Part shown: positions 55,997-64,000 of the stretch, piece by piece | How the letters are laid out: the number at the start of each line of letters is the position of its first letter | How positions within the stretch are numbered: position 1 is the first letter of the stretch | NCBI RefSeq assembly: GCF_019599145.1 | Contig: NZ_CP080647.1 | Location: 6,820,001-6,884,000, forward strand | DNA from: Streptomyces akebiae | GTDB taxonomy: Bacteria > Actinomycetota > Actinomycetes > Streptomycetales > Streptomycetaceae | Length of the DNA stretch: 64,000 bases | Reading direction: 5' to 3' | The notes under the pieces: model-generated | Told to the model about the DNA's origin: nothing | Databases searched by the model: none | What the model saw: only the letters and a program-made list of their open reading frames with translations | Made by a program: the position numbers and the translations under genes

Positions 55997-56932
55997 TCAG
56001 AGCAGACCCGCCGCCGCCAGGTACTTGCCGACCTGCTCGGTCTCCGCCTCCGACAGGGGGATCTGGGGCTCCGCCGTGGCCGGGCAGGCGATGACGCCGC
56101 GCAGGTGCAGGGCGGCCTTGAAGGCGCCGAGGGCGGAGGACGAGCCGCCCATGCGGGCCGGGTCCCCGGCGCCGACCATGCCGAAGAGGGCGCACAGGCG
56201 CTCCTGTTCGGCGCGCGCCCGGTCCAGGTCGCCGGCACGGAAGAGGCGGTGGAGGCGGACGTACCCGGCGGGATCGACGTTCGCCAGCCCCGGCACCGCA
56301 CCGTCGGCGCCCAGGGCGAGCGCGGAGTCGACGAGGAGTTCGGAGCCGGTGAGCACGCTGAAGCCGGTGACGGCGGGGTCGGTGCGGGCGCCCGTGACGA
56401 CCCTGCGGAACGCGGCCAGGTCGCCGCTGGAGTCCTTCAGGCCGGCCAGGACCCCGTCCGCCGCCAGTTCCAGGACCACGTCGGCGGGCAGCTGAGAGTG
56501 GACGGCGACCGGGATGTCGTAGGCGAGGACCGGGACGGGGGAGCCCGCGGCGAGCAGCCGGTAGTGGCGGGAGACCTCCGCCGGGTGGGTGCGCGTGTAG
56601 AAGGGGGCGGTCGCCACGACGGCCTCCGCTCCGGCGGCGGTCACGGCCCGGACGTGGTCCAGGACGCGCGGCGTGGTCATGTCGATCGCCCCGGCGAGGA
56701 CGGGGAGTTGGCCGCCGAGGTGGCCGACCACCGTCTCCACGACCCGGCGCCGCTGCGCGTCCGTCAGGAAGGCCGCCTCCGACGACGAACCGAGCACGAA
56801 CAGCGCGTCCACACCGCCCGCCACGAGATGGTCGACCAGCCGGACCAGTGAGGGGACGTCCACCTCGCGCTCCGGTGTCAGGGGCGTGCAGACGGGCGGG
56901 ATGACACCGGTCAGCGGGGTGGGGATGGTCAT
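55997..56932 (-). CDS. DapA-family class I aldolase/dehydratase
   Basis: A 311-residue (beta/alpha)8 lyase of the dihydrodipicolinate-synthase/N-acetylneuraminate-lyase family. The Schiff-base lysine is K166 in GLKDSSGDL and the catalytic tyrosine Y138 in LAYDIPV; the carboxylate-binding GTTGE motif is altered to GSSSE (49-52). That change, and the operon it ends, argue against true DapA and for a 2-keto-acid aldolase or deaminating enzyme acting on an imported compound. It begins MTIPTPLTGVIPPVCTPL; the ATG has GGGAG about 7 nt upstream. It lies 35 bp after the ABC ATPase gene and is probably co-transcribed. Confidence 0.88.
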   Translation of the reverse strand: MTIPTPLTGVIPPVCTPLTPEREVDVPSLVRLVDHLVAGGVDALFVLGSSSEAAFLTDAQRRRVVETVVGHLGGQLPVLAGAIDMTTPRVLDHVRAVTAAGAEAVVATAPFYTRTHPAEVSRHYRLLAAGSPVPVLAYDIPVAVHSQLPADVVLELAADGVLAGLKDSSGDLAAFRRVVTGARTDPAVTGFSVLTGSELLVDSALALGADGAVPGLANVDPAGYVRLHRLFRAGDLDRARAEQERLCALFGMVGAGDPARMGGSSSALGAFKAALHLRGVIACPATAEPQIPLSEAETEQVGKYLAAAGLL

Positions 56933-56967
56933 GACGGCTCCCTGGTGCTGGACATCGCTGGGCATCG

Positions 56968-58005
56968 CTAGGCATCGCGTACGCAGTCCGGCGCGGGCGC
57001 GGCCACCGCCTGGGCGACCAGGTCGCGCGTCGACTCCGTCTCCTGCACAGGATGGTGGCAGCGGAACCGGTGTCCGGGCGCCGACGCGGCCGCGAAGTCC
57101 GGCATGATCTCCGCGCAGACGTCGTCCGCCTTCCAGCAGCGGGTACGGAACGGGCAGCCGCTCGGTGGCCGGGTCGCCGACGGGACGGGGCCCACCAGGG
57201 GGATCGGGTCGATCGGGTCCAGCAGGCCGGGCGTCGCCGAGAACAGCGCGCGGGTGTACGGGTGCCGGGCGCGGTCGGTGACCAGGGCCGCCGGGCTCTC
57301 CTCCACGATCCGGCCCAGATACATGGTGATCACCCGGTCGCTCATCCGCCGCACGGTCTGGATGTCGTGCGAGACGAAGACCAGCGCCAGGCCGAGGCGT
57401 TCCCTGAGGTCGAGCAGCAGGTTGAGGATCTGGGCGCGGACCGAGACGTCCAGGGCGCTCGTCGGCTCGTCCGCCACCACCAGCTCCGGGTCGAGCGCCA
57501 ACGCCCGCGCGATCGCCACGCGTTGCCGCTGACCGCCGGAGAGCTGTCCGGGCAGACCGTCCGCGAGCGCCGGGGGCAGGCCGACCAGGGACATCAACTC
57601 CCTCACCCGGTCCTCCCGTTCGGCCGGGGTGCCACGCCGGTGCACATCCAGCGGGTCTCGGAGGATCCGGCGGACCGTCAGCCGCCGGTTCAGGGCCGTC
57701 GACGGGTCCTGGAAGATCATGCCCGTGCCGCCGCCGACGGTCGCCCGGCGCTCGCCCGGCGCCATGGACCACAGGTCCCGCCCCCGGAACGCCACCGTCC
57801 CGGACGTCGGCCGGTCCACGCCCACCAGCAGCTTCGCCAGCGTCGACTTGCCGCACCCGGACTCGCCCACCACGCCCACCGTCTCGCCGGGTGCGATCAC
57901 GAGATCGGCGCCGGTCAGGGCGTACACCCGGTCGCGGGTGAACACCCCGCCGCTGCGCGCCCGGTGGACGACATGGGCCCCCGAGACCTCCACGAGCGCG
58001 TTCAC
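56968..58005 (-). CDS. Oligo/dipeptide-type ABC transporter ATPase (DppF/OppF-like)
   Basis: A 345-residue nucleotide-binding subunit. Walker A GESGCGKST, Q-loop IFQDPST, signature LSGGQRQRVAIARAL, Walker B LVVADEPTSALD and the switch VSHD are all present. The C-terminal oligo_HPY region (RHPYTRALFSATP, CPFRTRCWKADDVC) with four cysteines may bind a [4Fe-4S] cluster as in other Opp/Dpp ATPases. The GTG start overlaps the fused permease-ATPase stop by 4 bp (GTGA). It pairs with the ATPase half of that protein. Confidence 0.95.
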   Translation of the reverse strand: MNALVEVSGAHVVHRARSGGVFTRDRVYALTGADLVIAPGETVGVVGESGCGKSTLAKLLVGVDRPTSGTVAFRGRDLWSMAPGERRATVGGGTGMIFQDPSTALNRRLTVRRILRDPLDVHRRGTPAEREDRVRELMSLVGLPPALADGLPGQLSGGQRQRVAIARALALDPELVVADEPTSALDVSVRAQILNLLLDLRERLGLALVFVSHDIQTVRRMSDRVITMYLGRIVEESPAALVTDRARHPYTRALFSATPGLLDPIDPIPLVGPVPSATRPPSGCPFRTRCWKADDVCAEIMPDFAAASAPGHRFRCHHPVQETESTRDLVAQAVAAPAPDCVRDA

Positions 58006-60044
58006 CCGGTCACCTCCGTACCGTCCATGAGGTCCACCGCCGGGTGGTGGCAGGCCGCCGCGTGCGTACGGGTGCCCAGCAGGGCCGGAGCCGTCGCACG
58101 GCAGACCTCGCTCGCCCGGGGGCAGCGGTCGGCGAAGCGGCAGCCCGCAGGGAAGTCGGCGGGGGAGGGGACGGCACCCCTGATCTGGGTCATCCGCTCG
58201 GCCGCCGACTCCAGCGACAGGACGCTTCCCAGCAGCCCACGCGTGTAGGGGTGGGAGGGCCGCTCCACCAGGTCCGCCGTCACCCCCGTCTCGACGATCT
58301 GCCCGCCGTACATCACCACCACCCGGTCGGTCACGTCCGCGACCAGGGCCAGGTCGTGCGAGACGAGGACCAGGGCGAAGCCGAGCTCCTCGCGCAGCCG
58401 CAGCAGCAGTTCGATGATCTGCGCCTGGACGGTCACGTCCAACGCGGTGGTGGGCTCGTCGGCCACGATCAGCCGGGGCGCCCGGGACAGGGCCATCGCG
58501 ATGAGGACGCGCTGGCGCTGGCCGCCGGAGAGTTCGTGCGGACAGCTGCGCAGGGTGCGGTCGGGGTCCAGGCCGACCAGGCGCAGCAGTTCGGGCGCGG
58601 AGCGCCTGCCGCCCCGGCGCACCACCTGCTTCAGCTGGGCGCGGATCGTCATCGCCGGGTTCAGGGAGGACAGGGCGTCCTGGTAGACCATCGCCATCTC
58701 GTGGCCGAGCAGCCGACGCCGCGCCCGCATCGGCTCGCCCACCAACTGCCGCTCGCCGAAGAGGACCTGGCCGCGCACGCGGGCGCCCCTCGGTTGCAGG
58801 CCCATCACCGTCAGCGCGGTCAGCGACTTGCCGCAGCCCGACTCGCCCACCAGGCCCAGGACCTCACCGGGGCGGACGTCGAAGCTGATGCCGTCGACGA
58901 TGTCCACGCCCCGGTGCCGTGCGTCGAAGCCGATCGCCAGGTTCCGTACGGACAGCACCGGCCGGCCCTCGGGGAGGGGACGGGCCCGGGAGCGCAGTCG
59001 TACGGCCGCCTCGGCGAGGCCGGGCAGTTCCGTGACCTCGCCGCCGCCCGAGTCCAGGTCGCCCGCCACGACGTCCTCCGGGCGGCCCGCCCGCTCCCGC
59101 GACTCCACCGCTCCCGGCTCTCCCGGCTCTGCCCGCGCTCCCGGCTCCGTCTCCCGGGCGACCGGCGCTGCCCACGCGTCGGAGACGCCCTCGGAGAGGA
59201 CGTTCAGGGAGAGCACCGTGACCAGCATCAGCAGACCGGGGAAGACGGTCGCCCACCAGCCGCCGGTCAGCACCATGTTCTTGCCGTCGGCGATGACACT
59301 GCCCCATGACGGGTCCGGCGGCCGTACCCCCGCGCCGATGAAGGAGAGCGACGCCTCGAAGACGATGGCCTCGGCCACCTGCACCGTGCAGAACACGAGC
59401 ACCGGGGCGGCACAGTTGATCGCCACGTGCCGGATCACGATGTGCGGGGTGCGGGCCCCTATCACCCGCTCGGCGGTCACATAGTCCTCGCCGTACTGGT
59501 CGAGGACGTTGGCCCGGACGACCCGGGCGACCGGCGGGGTGAACAGGAACGCGATCGCGCAGATCAGCACGGTGATCCCGCCGCCGAAGACGGCCACCAG
59601 GACGGCGGCCAGCGCGATGCCGGGGAACGCCATCACCACGTCCAGGCAGCGCATCAGGGTCTCGTCGACCGCCTTGCGCGAGGTCGCGGCCACGGCCCCG
59701 ACGACCGCCCCCACGACCAGCGCCAGCCCGGTGGCGCCGAGCCCGATCGCCAGCGACCAGCGGGCCCCGTACATCAGCCGGCTCAGGATGTCCCGGCCGA
59801 GGCTGTCCTGGCCCATCCAGTGGTCGGCGGAGGGCGCGCCGGTGCCGCCGACCAGGGTCTGCTGGTCGAGCGGGTCGTGCGGCGCGAGCCATGGGGCGAG
59901 GAGCGCGGCGAGGACCACGACCGCCAGGAAGCAGACCGCGATCCGGGTCGGCGGCGGCAGCCCGTGCCAGGAGCGCGGCCGGACACCGGGCCGGGAGAGG
60001 GCCTCGGTCAGGCGCCTGCGCGTGGTCACGATCAGACCGAACAT
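58002..60044 (-). CDS. Fused ABC permease-ATPase (DppC-DppD fusion)
   Basis: A 680-residue fusion. Residues 1-300 are a DppC-type permease: the OppC-like N-terminus (AALLAPWLAPHDPLDQ), HWMGQDSLGRDILSRLMYGARWS and the EAA-loop region ERVIGARTPHIVIRHV, with five or six membrane segments. An acidic, disordered linker (about 300-365) leads to an ATPase (365-680) with Walker A GESGCGKSLTA, signature LSGGQRQRVLIAMAL, Walker B LIVADEPTTALD and the oligo_HPY cysteines (CRFADRCPRASEVC). Both parts look functional. It is 56 bp after the DppB-like gene. Substrate is inferred only as peptide or nickel-like. Confidence 0.93.
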   Translation of the reverse strand: MFGLIVTTRRRLTEALSRPGVRPRSWHGLPPPTRIAVCFLAVVVLAALLAPWLAPHDPLDQQTLVGGTGAPSADHWMGQDSLGRDILSRLMYGARWSLAIGLGATGLALVVGAVVGAVAATSRKAVDETLMRCLDVVMAFPGIALAAVLVAVFGGGITVLICAIAFLFTPPVARVVRANVLDQYGEDYVTAERVIGARTPHIVIRHVAINCAAPVLVFCTVQVAEAIVFEASLSFIGAGVRPPDPSWGSVIADGKNMVLTGGWWATVFPGLLMLVTVLSLNVLSEGVSDAWAAPVARETEPGARAEPGEPGAVESRERAGRPEDVVAGDLDSGGGEVTELPGLAEAAVRLRSRARPLPEGRPVLSVRNLAIGFDARHRGVDIVDGISFDVRPGEVLGLVGESGCGKSLTALTVMGLQPRGARVRGQVLFGERQLVGEPMRARRRLLGHEMAMVYQDALSSLNPAMTIRAQLKQVVRRGGRRSAPELLRLVGLDPDRTLRSCPHELSGGQRQRVLIAMALSRAPRLIVADEPTTALDVTVQAQIIELLLRLREELGFALVLVSHDLALVADVTDRVVVMYGGQIVETGVTADLVERPSHPYTRGLLGSVLSLESAAERMTQIRGAVPSPADFPAGCRFADRCPRASEVCRATAPALLGTRTHAAACHHPAVDLMDGTEVTG

Positions 60045-60100
60045 CGGGCATCAGCTCCCGTCCGGGCGTCGGGACAGCGGCCCGCATCGCTCGATGGGCG

Positions 60101-61060
60101 TCAACTCGCCTCCCTGAGGCGGGGGTTCACCAGCAGATAGAGGACGTCGATGACGAGGTTCACGACCACGAAGCCGGCGGCCGTGGTCAGCACGACCCCC
60201 TGGACGACCGCCGGATCGCCGTTCTTCACGGCGTCGATCATCAGCTTGCCCATGCCCGGCAACGAGAAGATCGTCTCGATGACGACCGCGCCGCCGAGCA
60301 GATAGCCGACGCGCAGCCCCAGCACGGTCAGCGGATTGATCAGCGCGTTCCGCAGGACGTTCCGGCCCACCACCACCCGGGGCGGCAGACCGCTCCCGAT
60401 CGCCGTCCGCACGTAGTCCTTGTCCAGCTCCTCGACGACCGCCGTCCGCACGATCCGGGTGAGCTGCGCCGCCACCGGCAGCGACAGCGCGAGCGCCGGC
60501 AGGGTCATCGTCCTCAGCCACCTGCTGAGGGAGTCCGCCGGATTGACGTACCCGCCCGTCGGGAACCAGCCCAGGTCCACCGCCAGGTACTGGATCATCA
60601 GCAGCGCCAGCCAGAACCCGGGCGCGGCCACCCCGGTCAGCGACACCACCCGGATGAGCTGGTCCGGCAGCCGGTCCCGGTGGATCGCCGCCGTCACACC
60701 GCCGAGCAGCGCCAGCACGACGGCGACGCCCAGTCCGAGGAAGGTCAGCTGGAGCGTGAGCGGCAGCGCGGTCGTCACCTGGTCGACCACGGGCGCCCGG
60801 GTCAGCGCGCTGATCCCCATGTCCCCGTGCAGCAGATCGCCGACGAAGCCGGCGTACCGGACCGGCAGGGGATCCAGCAGCCCGTTCTCCTCCCGGAACT
60901 CGTGCAGTTGTTCCGGCGTGGGATTGGCCCCCTGGAAGAACGCGGACGCCGGGTCGACGTCCGAGAACCGCATGACCACGAAGACGAACAGGATGATCCC
61001 GAGCAGCAGCGGGACGAGGAGGGCGATCCGCCGCAGCAGGATGCGCAGGACGGCGACCAC
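60101..61060 (-). CDS. ABC transporter permease (DppB/OppB-like)
   Basis: A 319-residue integral permease with about six membrane spans. The N-terminus (LRILLRRIALLVPLLLGIIL) and NGLLDPLPVRYAGFVGDLLHGDMG are typical OppB/DppB regions. The EAA loop reads YVRTAIGSGLPPRVVVGRNVLRNALINPLTVLGL, and VETIFSLPGMGKLMIDAVKNGDPAVVQG is the conserved second half (here VIETIFSLPGMG). The GTG start lies 1 nt after the solute-binding gene's stop. It forms the membrane pair with the permease half of the fused protein. Confidence 0.94.
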   Translation of the reverse strand: MVAVLRILLRRIALLVPLLLGIILFVFVVMRFSDVDPASAFFQGANPTPEQLHEFREENGLLDPLPVRYAGFVGDLLHGDMGISALTRAPVVDQVTTALPLTLQLTFLGLGVAVVLALLGGVTAAIHRDRLPDQLIRVVSLTGVAAPGFWLALLMIQYLAVDLGWFPTGGYVNPADSLSRWLRTMTLPALALSLPVAAQLTRIVRTAVVEELDKDYVRTAIGSGLPPRVVVGRNVLRNALINPLTVLGLRVGYLLGGAVVIETIFSLPGMGKLMIDAVKNGDPAVVQGVVLTTAAGFVVVNLVIDVLYLLVNPRLREAS

Positions 61061-61061
61061 G

Positions 61062-62690
61062 CTAGACCCACTTGGCCTGGAGCAGGTTGATCCCCGGATA
61101 CGGCTGTGCCCTTATCCCCGACAGCCGCTTCGGGTTCCACGCGGTCATCAGCTCGTTGTGCACCACCGGATAGAGCACGGCCTGTTCGGCGACGACGTCG
61201 ATGTAGTCCTGGACCATCGCCCTCTTCCGGTCGGCGTCCGGTTCCCGTGTCGCCCGGTCCATGTCCGTGAACAGCGCCTTGGCCACCGGATCGTCGGCCC
61301 ACCGCGCGTACTGCATCCACAGGTTCCGCGGGCCGTAGTTGTAACGCATGATCAGATCCGCGTCGAGGCCGAACTGGTTGGGGTTCGAGGCGGCGGCGAC
61401 CACCTGGTAGTCCTGCTTCTGGTCCATCTTCGTGAAGACGGCGGTGGTCTCCTGCGGCGAGAGCGTCGTCTCGACCCCGATCGCGTCCCAGGACGCCTTG
61501 ACGGTCGGCAGACAGTCCACGATCCAGCTGACGTTCACCGCCAGGATCTCGATCCGCAGCCCCTTCACCCCGGCCTCCGCGAGCAGGGCCTTCGCCCGGT
61601 CGGGGTCGTACGCGTACACGCTCTTCGCCGGCCGGTAGCTCGGATTGCCCTCGTTGAGGAAGGAACTCGCCGGTTTCCCGTGGCCCTTCAGCGCCACCTC
61701 GATCATCTTGTCCCGGTCGATCGCGTAGTGCAGCGCCTGCCGCACCCGCACGTCGTCGAAGGGCTTCCGCCCGGTGTTGAACATCAGGAAGAGGTTGTTC
61801 ATCCCGGAGCCGCCCTGGACGGACAGGCCGCCCTTCTCCAGTTGGCCGATGTTGGCGTACGGGATGTTGTCGGCGATCTGCGCGCCCGCGCTCGCCCCGG
61901 AGATCTTCGCCACGCGCGGGGCCGCGTCCACGATGGTCAGCCAGTTCATCTTCTTGAAGGCGGCCGGGCGGGGGCCGTTGTAGTCGCCGTACGCCTCGAA
62001 CGTGGTGTTGGACTTCGGGTGGTGCGCGGTCTGCCGGTACGGCCCCGAACCGATCGCCTTGCCCTTGATGGCGTCCTCCCACGCGCCCGGCCGGGAGAAG
62101 ACGTGCTTCGGCATGATCTTCGCCAGGGTCAGCCGCGCGATGCCGTCCGGGAAGGGGAACTTGAGCACCAGCTCGACGTTCCGCGCGTCGATCTTCCTGA
62201 CCTCCTTCAGCCAGCTCGCGAAGAAGCCCTTGGCGAGGGTCTGGGTGCCGGGGTCGAGGATGCGGTCGTAGACGAAGACGACGTCGTCGGCGGTGACCGG
62301 CCTGCCGTCGTGGAACGTGGCGCCGGGCCGCAGCTCGAACCTCCAGGACGTGCCGTCGACGTCGCCCGGCACGGCCGTCGCGAGCGCCGCGTACGGCTCG
62401 CGCGAGAGGGGGTCGGTGTCGAGGAGGCCCTCGTAGATGTGGTTGTTGGCGGCCATGCAGAAGGCGGACGCGGTCTGGGTCGGGTCCCAGCTGCCGTCGT
62501 TGCCGTAGCCGATGACGGCCGTCAGGGTGCTGTTCGCGCCGCCCGCGTCACCGGTGTCGCCGGTGGACTCCGGCCCGGCCGAACAGGCGGCCAGCGACGA
62601 GGAGACGGCGGCGGCCGCACCCAGCGCGCCGGAGTACTTCAGGAGCGATCGGCGGCTCGGCGCCGGGGCGTCACGGATCACGTCGCGCAC
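61062..62690 (-). CDS. ABC transporter solute-binding lipoprotein, Tat-type signal (family 5)
   Basis: A 542-residue extracellular binding protein of the SBP_bac_5 family, the peptide/nickel/opine group. The N-terminus has the twin-arginine motif SRRSLLK (12-18), a hydrophobic segment and the lipobox LAAC with C36, so it is a Tat-exported lipoprotein. The family blocks are present: LRPGATFHDGRPVTADDVVFVYDR, VRQALHYAIDRDKMIE and YDPDRAKALLAEAG. The GTG start at 62690 has GGAGG 4 nt upstream. It is the first gene of a leftward five-gene operon and faces the GntR gene. Confidence 0.93.
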   Translation of the reverse strand: MRDVIRDAPAPSRRSLLKYSGALGAAAAVSSSLAACSAGPESTGDTGDAGGANSTLTAVIGYGNDGSWDPTQTASAFCMAANNHIYEGLLDTDPLSREPYAALATAVPGDVDGTSWRFELRPGATFHDGRPVTADDVVFVYDRILDPGTQTLAKGFFASWLKEVRKIDARNVELVLKFPFPDGIARLTLAKIMPKHVFSRPGAWEDAIKGKAIGSGPYRQTAHHPKSNTTFEAYGDYNGPRPAAFKKMNWLTIVDAAPRVAKISGASAGAQIADNIPYANIGQLEKGGLSVQGGSGMNNLFLMFNTGRKPFDDVRVRQALHYAIDRDKMIEVALKGHGKPASSFLNEGNPSYRPAKSVYAYDPDRAKALLAEAGVKGLRIEILAVNVSWIVDCLPTVKASWDAIGVETTLSPQETTAVFTKMDQKQDYQVVAAASNPNQFGLDADLIMRYNYGPRNLWMQYARWADDPVAKALFTDMDRATREPDADRKRAMVQDYIDVVAEQAVLYPVVHNELMTAWNPKRLSGIRAQPYPGINLLQAKWV

Positions 62691-62718
62691 GGTTCCTCCA
62701 GGGAAGGAGAGGAGATAC

Positions 62719-62734
62719 GACGTCCTACGTCCTA
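62719..62734. promoter_or_regulatory. FadR/GntR-type operator candidate
   Basis: GACGT-CCT-ACGTC (62719-62731) is a perfect inverted repeat, overlapping two tandem copies of CGTCCTA (62721-62734). The core GT-N3-AC matches the usual FadR-subfamily half-site layout. It lies 28 bp upstream of the solute-binding protein start, facing the GntR gene. Confidence 0.65.
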
Positions 62735-62955
62735 CAGGGAGCAGCGTGACCTTAGGAGCGCCCGTGGGGGCGGTCAAGAGATCGCACACGAATGGCGTAC
62801 GTGCCAGAGGTGCGACCAATGGCGGATCAACACCGGTGTGAAATAACGACAGTTGAGGGTCCGTTAGGAAAGGGTTTCCCCGGGTGATCACGGGGCGTTA
62901 ACCTGGCGTTCCCCTGGCCAGTCCACGCGGTTTCCGTCCGGAGGTGGGACGTCGG

Positions 62956-63714
62956 ATGTCCGGCGAGCGTACGATGCGGCGCATGTCTCAGGAGAGCGGG
63001 AGCCGGCGCCGGCCCGAGCGGCGGGTGAGCAGCCAGATCCAGCGCGAGGTCATGCAGCTGATCCTCGACCGCAGGCTCCAGGCGGGCGCCCCGCTGCCCA
63101 CCGAGACGGAGCTGATGGAGGACCTCGGCGTCAGCCGCAACTCCGTCCGCGAGGCCCTCAAAGCCCTCCAGGCCCTCGACATAGTCGACATCCGGCACGG
63201 CTACGGCACCTACGTCGGCGAGGCCTCCCTCACCCCCCTCGTCGACGGACTGACCTTCCGCACCCTGGCCCGGCCCGACGGCGACACCGCCGCGCTCGCC
63301 GAGATCCTCCAGATCCGCGAGATCCTGGAGGACGGCCTCGTACGACGGGTCGCCGGCACCGTCACGGACGACGAACTGGACGCCCTCGCGGCCGTCGTCG
63401 ACCGGATGGAGGCGGCCGGGAAGGCGGGCGAACCCGTCGCCGAACTCGACCGCGACTTCCACGAACTCCTCTACGCCTCCCTCGGCAACGCCCTCGTCCC
63501 CCAGCTCCTCGGCGCCTTCTGGACCGTCTTCCTGCGGGTCGCGGGCGCCCGCGGCTGGACCGACGACCCCACCCCCGAGCTGACGGTCCGCCGCCACCGG
63601 GACATCGTGGCCGCCCTCCGCGCCCGCGACGTCGAGGGTGCCCAGCGGGCGATGTCCGACCACTTCCGAGGCATCGAGGCGAGGGCGGCACAGGCCTCGC
63701 GGGGGGTGGGCTAG
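62956..63714 (+). CDS. FadR-subfamily GntR transcriptional regulator
   Basis: A 252-residue regulator, divergent from the ABC/aldolase operon and presumably its repressor. The N-terminal winged helix has PLPTETELMEDLGVSRNSVREALKALQALDIV-type sequence (key blocks LPTETELMEDLGVSRNSVRE and GYGTYV). The C-terminal FCD domain (AEILQIREILEDGLVRR, DFHELLYASLGN, HRDIVAALRARDVEGAQRAMSDHF) holds the ligand- and metal-binding histidines. GGAGG lies 11 nt before the ATG at 62956; later in-frame ATGs at 62974 and 62983 are alternatives, the last with TACGAT 7 nt upstream, suggesting a leaderless start. Confidence 0.9.
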   Translation: MSGERTMRRMSQESGSRRRPERRVSSQIQREVMQLILDRRLQAGAPLPTETELMEDLGVSRNSVREALKALQALDIVDIRHGYGTYVGEASLTPLVDGLTFRTLARPDGDTAALAEILQIREILEDGLVRRVAGTVTDDELDALAAVVDRMEAAGKAGEPVAELDRDFHELLYASLGNALVPQLLGAFWTVFLRVAGARGWTDDPTPELTVRRHRDIVAALRARDVEGAQRAMSDHFRGIEARAAQASRGVG

Positions 63715-63716
63715 AC

Positions 63717-64000
63717 ATGGGGGAGTTCCCGACCGAGCCGTGGGACCCCGCCGACGCCGGTGTGCTGCGGCTGCCCTCCGGGCGGCTGGTGCGCGGCCGG
63801 GGCCTGCGCCGACCGCTCCCGGACGGCAGGGTCCCCACCTACGCCGTGTACCTCCTCGGCAAGGAGCCGCCCGAAGTCCCCTGGGAGTCCCGCTGGTTGC
63901 GCTGGCCCGACTTCCGGCTGCCCGGCGACCGGGCGGAGGCGGCCCGGGTGCTGCGCGACGTCTGGGAACGGGCGGCCGTCGACCGGGTCGAGCTCGCGTG
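63717..64000 (+). CDS. Probable protein-tyrosine-phosphatase family protein (cut by the window)
   Basis: Starts MGEFPTEPWDPADAGVLRLP at ATG 63717, two bases after the GntR stop, and stays open to the window end (94 codons). The block LPSGRLVRGRGLRRPLPDG, the strand VYLLGKEPPEVPWESRWLRWPDFRLPG and VLRDVWERAAVDRVELAC match Streptomyces proteins that continue with a CGGGRGRTGTA-type P-loop. That loop lies beyond the window, so the assignment depends on family memory. It is probably co-transcribed with the regulator. No function in the ABC operon is evident. Confidence 0.65.
   Translation, partial: MGEFPTEPWDPADAGVLRLPSGRLVRGRGLRRPLPDGRVPTYAVYLLGKEPPEVPWESRWLRWPDFRLPGDRAEAARVLRDVWERAAVDRVELA

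Noticed and set aside
55997..56932. Partnering the DapA-family enzyme with glucarate dehydratase as a 5-keto-4-deoxyglucarate pathway
   Set aside because: The two genes are about 25 kb apart, and the pocket motif GSSSE does not look like that of known 5-keto-4-deoxyglucarate dehydratases.

Overview
The window is high-GC actinobacterial chromosome, almost certainly Streptomyces. The evidence is very strong third-position GC bias, frequent GTG starts, ATGA/GTGA stop-start overlaps, and a gene set typical of the conserved core of Streptomyces chromosomes: rpsT, lepA, hemW, hrcA, dnaJ, rsmE, a tricorn protease homologue, phoH, ybeY, a CBS/CorC protein, era and leuA. No phage, IS element, CRISPR array, rRNA or tRNA gene was seen.

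Layout. 1-4.4 kb: the end of rpsT (minus), lepA, and a long-chain acyl-CoA ligase behind a palindromic operator candidate. 4.5-12.1 kb: a stress-signalling block made of a stand-alone receiver/coiled-coil protein, a 1390-residue hybrid histidine kinase with a HAMP array, and a divergent RsbW-type ATPase/GAF/PP2C phosphatase; together they resemble the osaABC osmoadaptation set. 12.2-21.5 kb: hemW, a Uma2 nuclease, a DUF3097 protein, a metallo-beta-lactamase-fold hydrolase, the CIRCE-controlled hrcA-dnaJ pair, a nitronate monooxygenase overlapping rsmE, a frameshifted VOC gene and a lipoprotein. 21.6-31.5 kb: the tricorn homologue, a HIT protein, an RNase Z-like protein, an adenine-deaminase-type enzyme, an MFS permease, a PfkB sugar kinase and glucarate dehydratase.

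31.8-40.8 kb: phoH-ybeY-CBS/CorC-YjbR and a cytidine-deaminase-like protein without zinc ligands. About 3.5 kb of unrelated DNA then separates these from era: a pentapeptide-like membrane protein, a small secreted protein, an intact PII protein and only the C-terminal end of an Amt ammonium transporter. 40.9-49.2 kb: a secreted protein-arginine deiminase, an MFS/GH1 beta-glucosidase pair, a protealysin-type M4 protease with its emfourin-like inhibitor, and leuA behind a leucine-rich leader peptide. 49.4-56 kb: a zinc-ribbon/TerB protein, a cytochrome P450, an MMPL exporter and a NarL-type two-component system. 56-63.7 kb: a peptide-type ABC transporter operon (solute-binding lipoprotein, permease, fused permease-ATPase, ATPase) ending in a DapA-family aldolase, with a divergent FadR-type GntR regulator. 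The window ends inside a probable protein-tyrosine-phosphatase gene.

Outside the genes, a long inverted repeat with the core GCAGTTCCCCGCGCCCCTGA recurs in six gaps, and an unrelated long palindrome lies in a seventh. Several genes start 6-7 nt after a TANNNT hexamer with no ribosome binding site, which suggests leaderless mRNAs. The clearest points for follow-up are the truncated amt beside an intact PII gene, the zinc-less deaminase homologue, the secreted arginine deiminase, the protease/inhibitor pair, the leuA attenuator and the repeat array inserted in the phosphatase's GAF domain.
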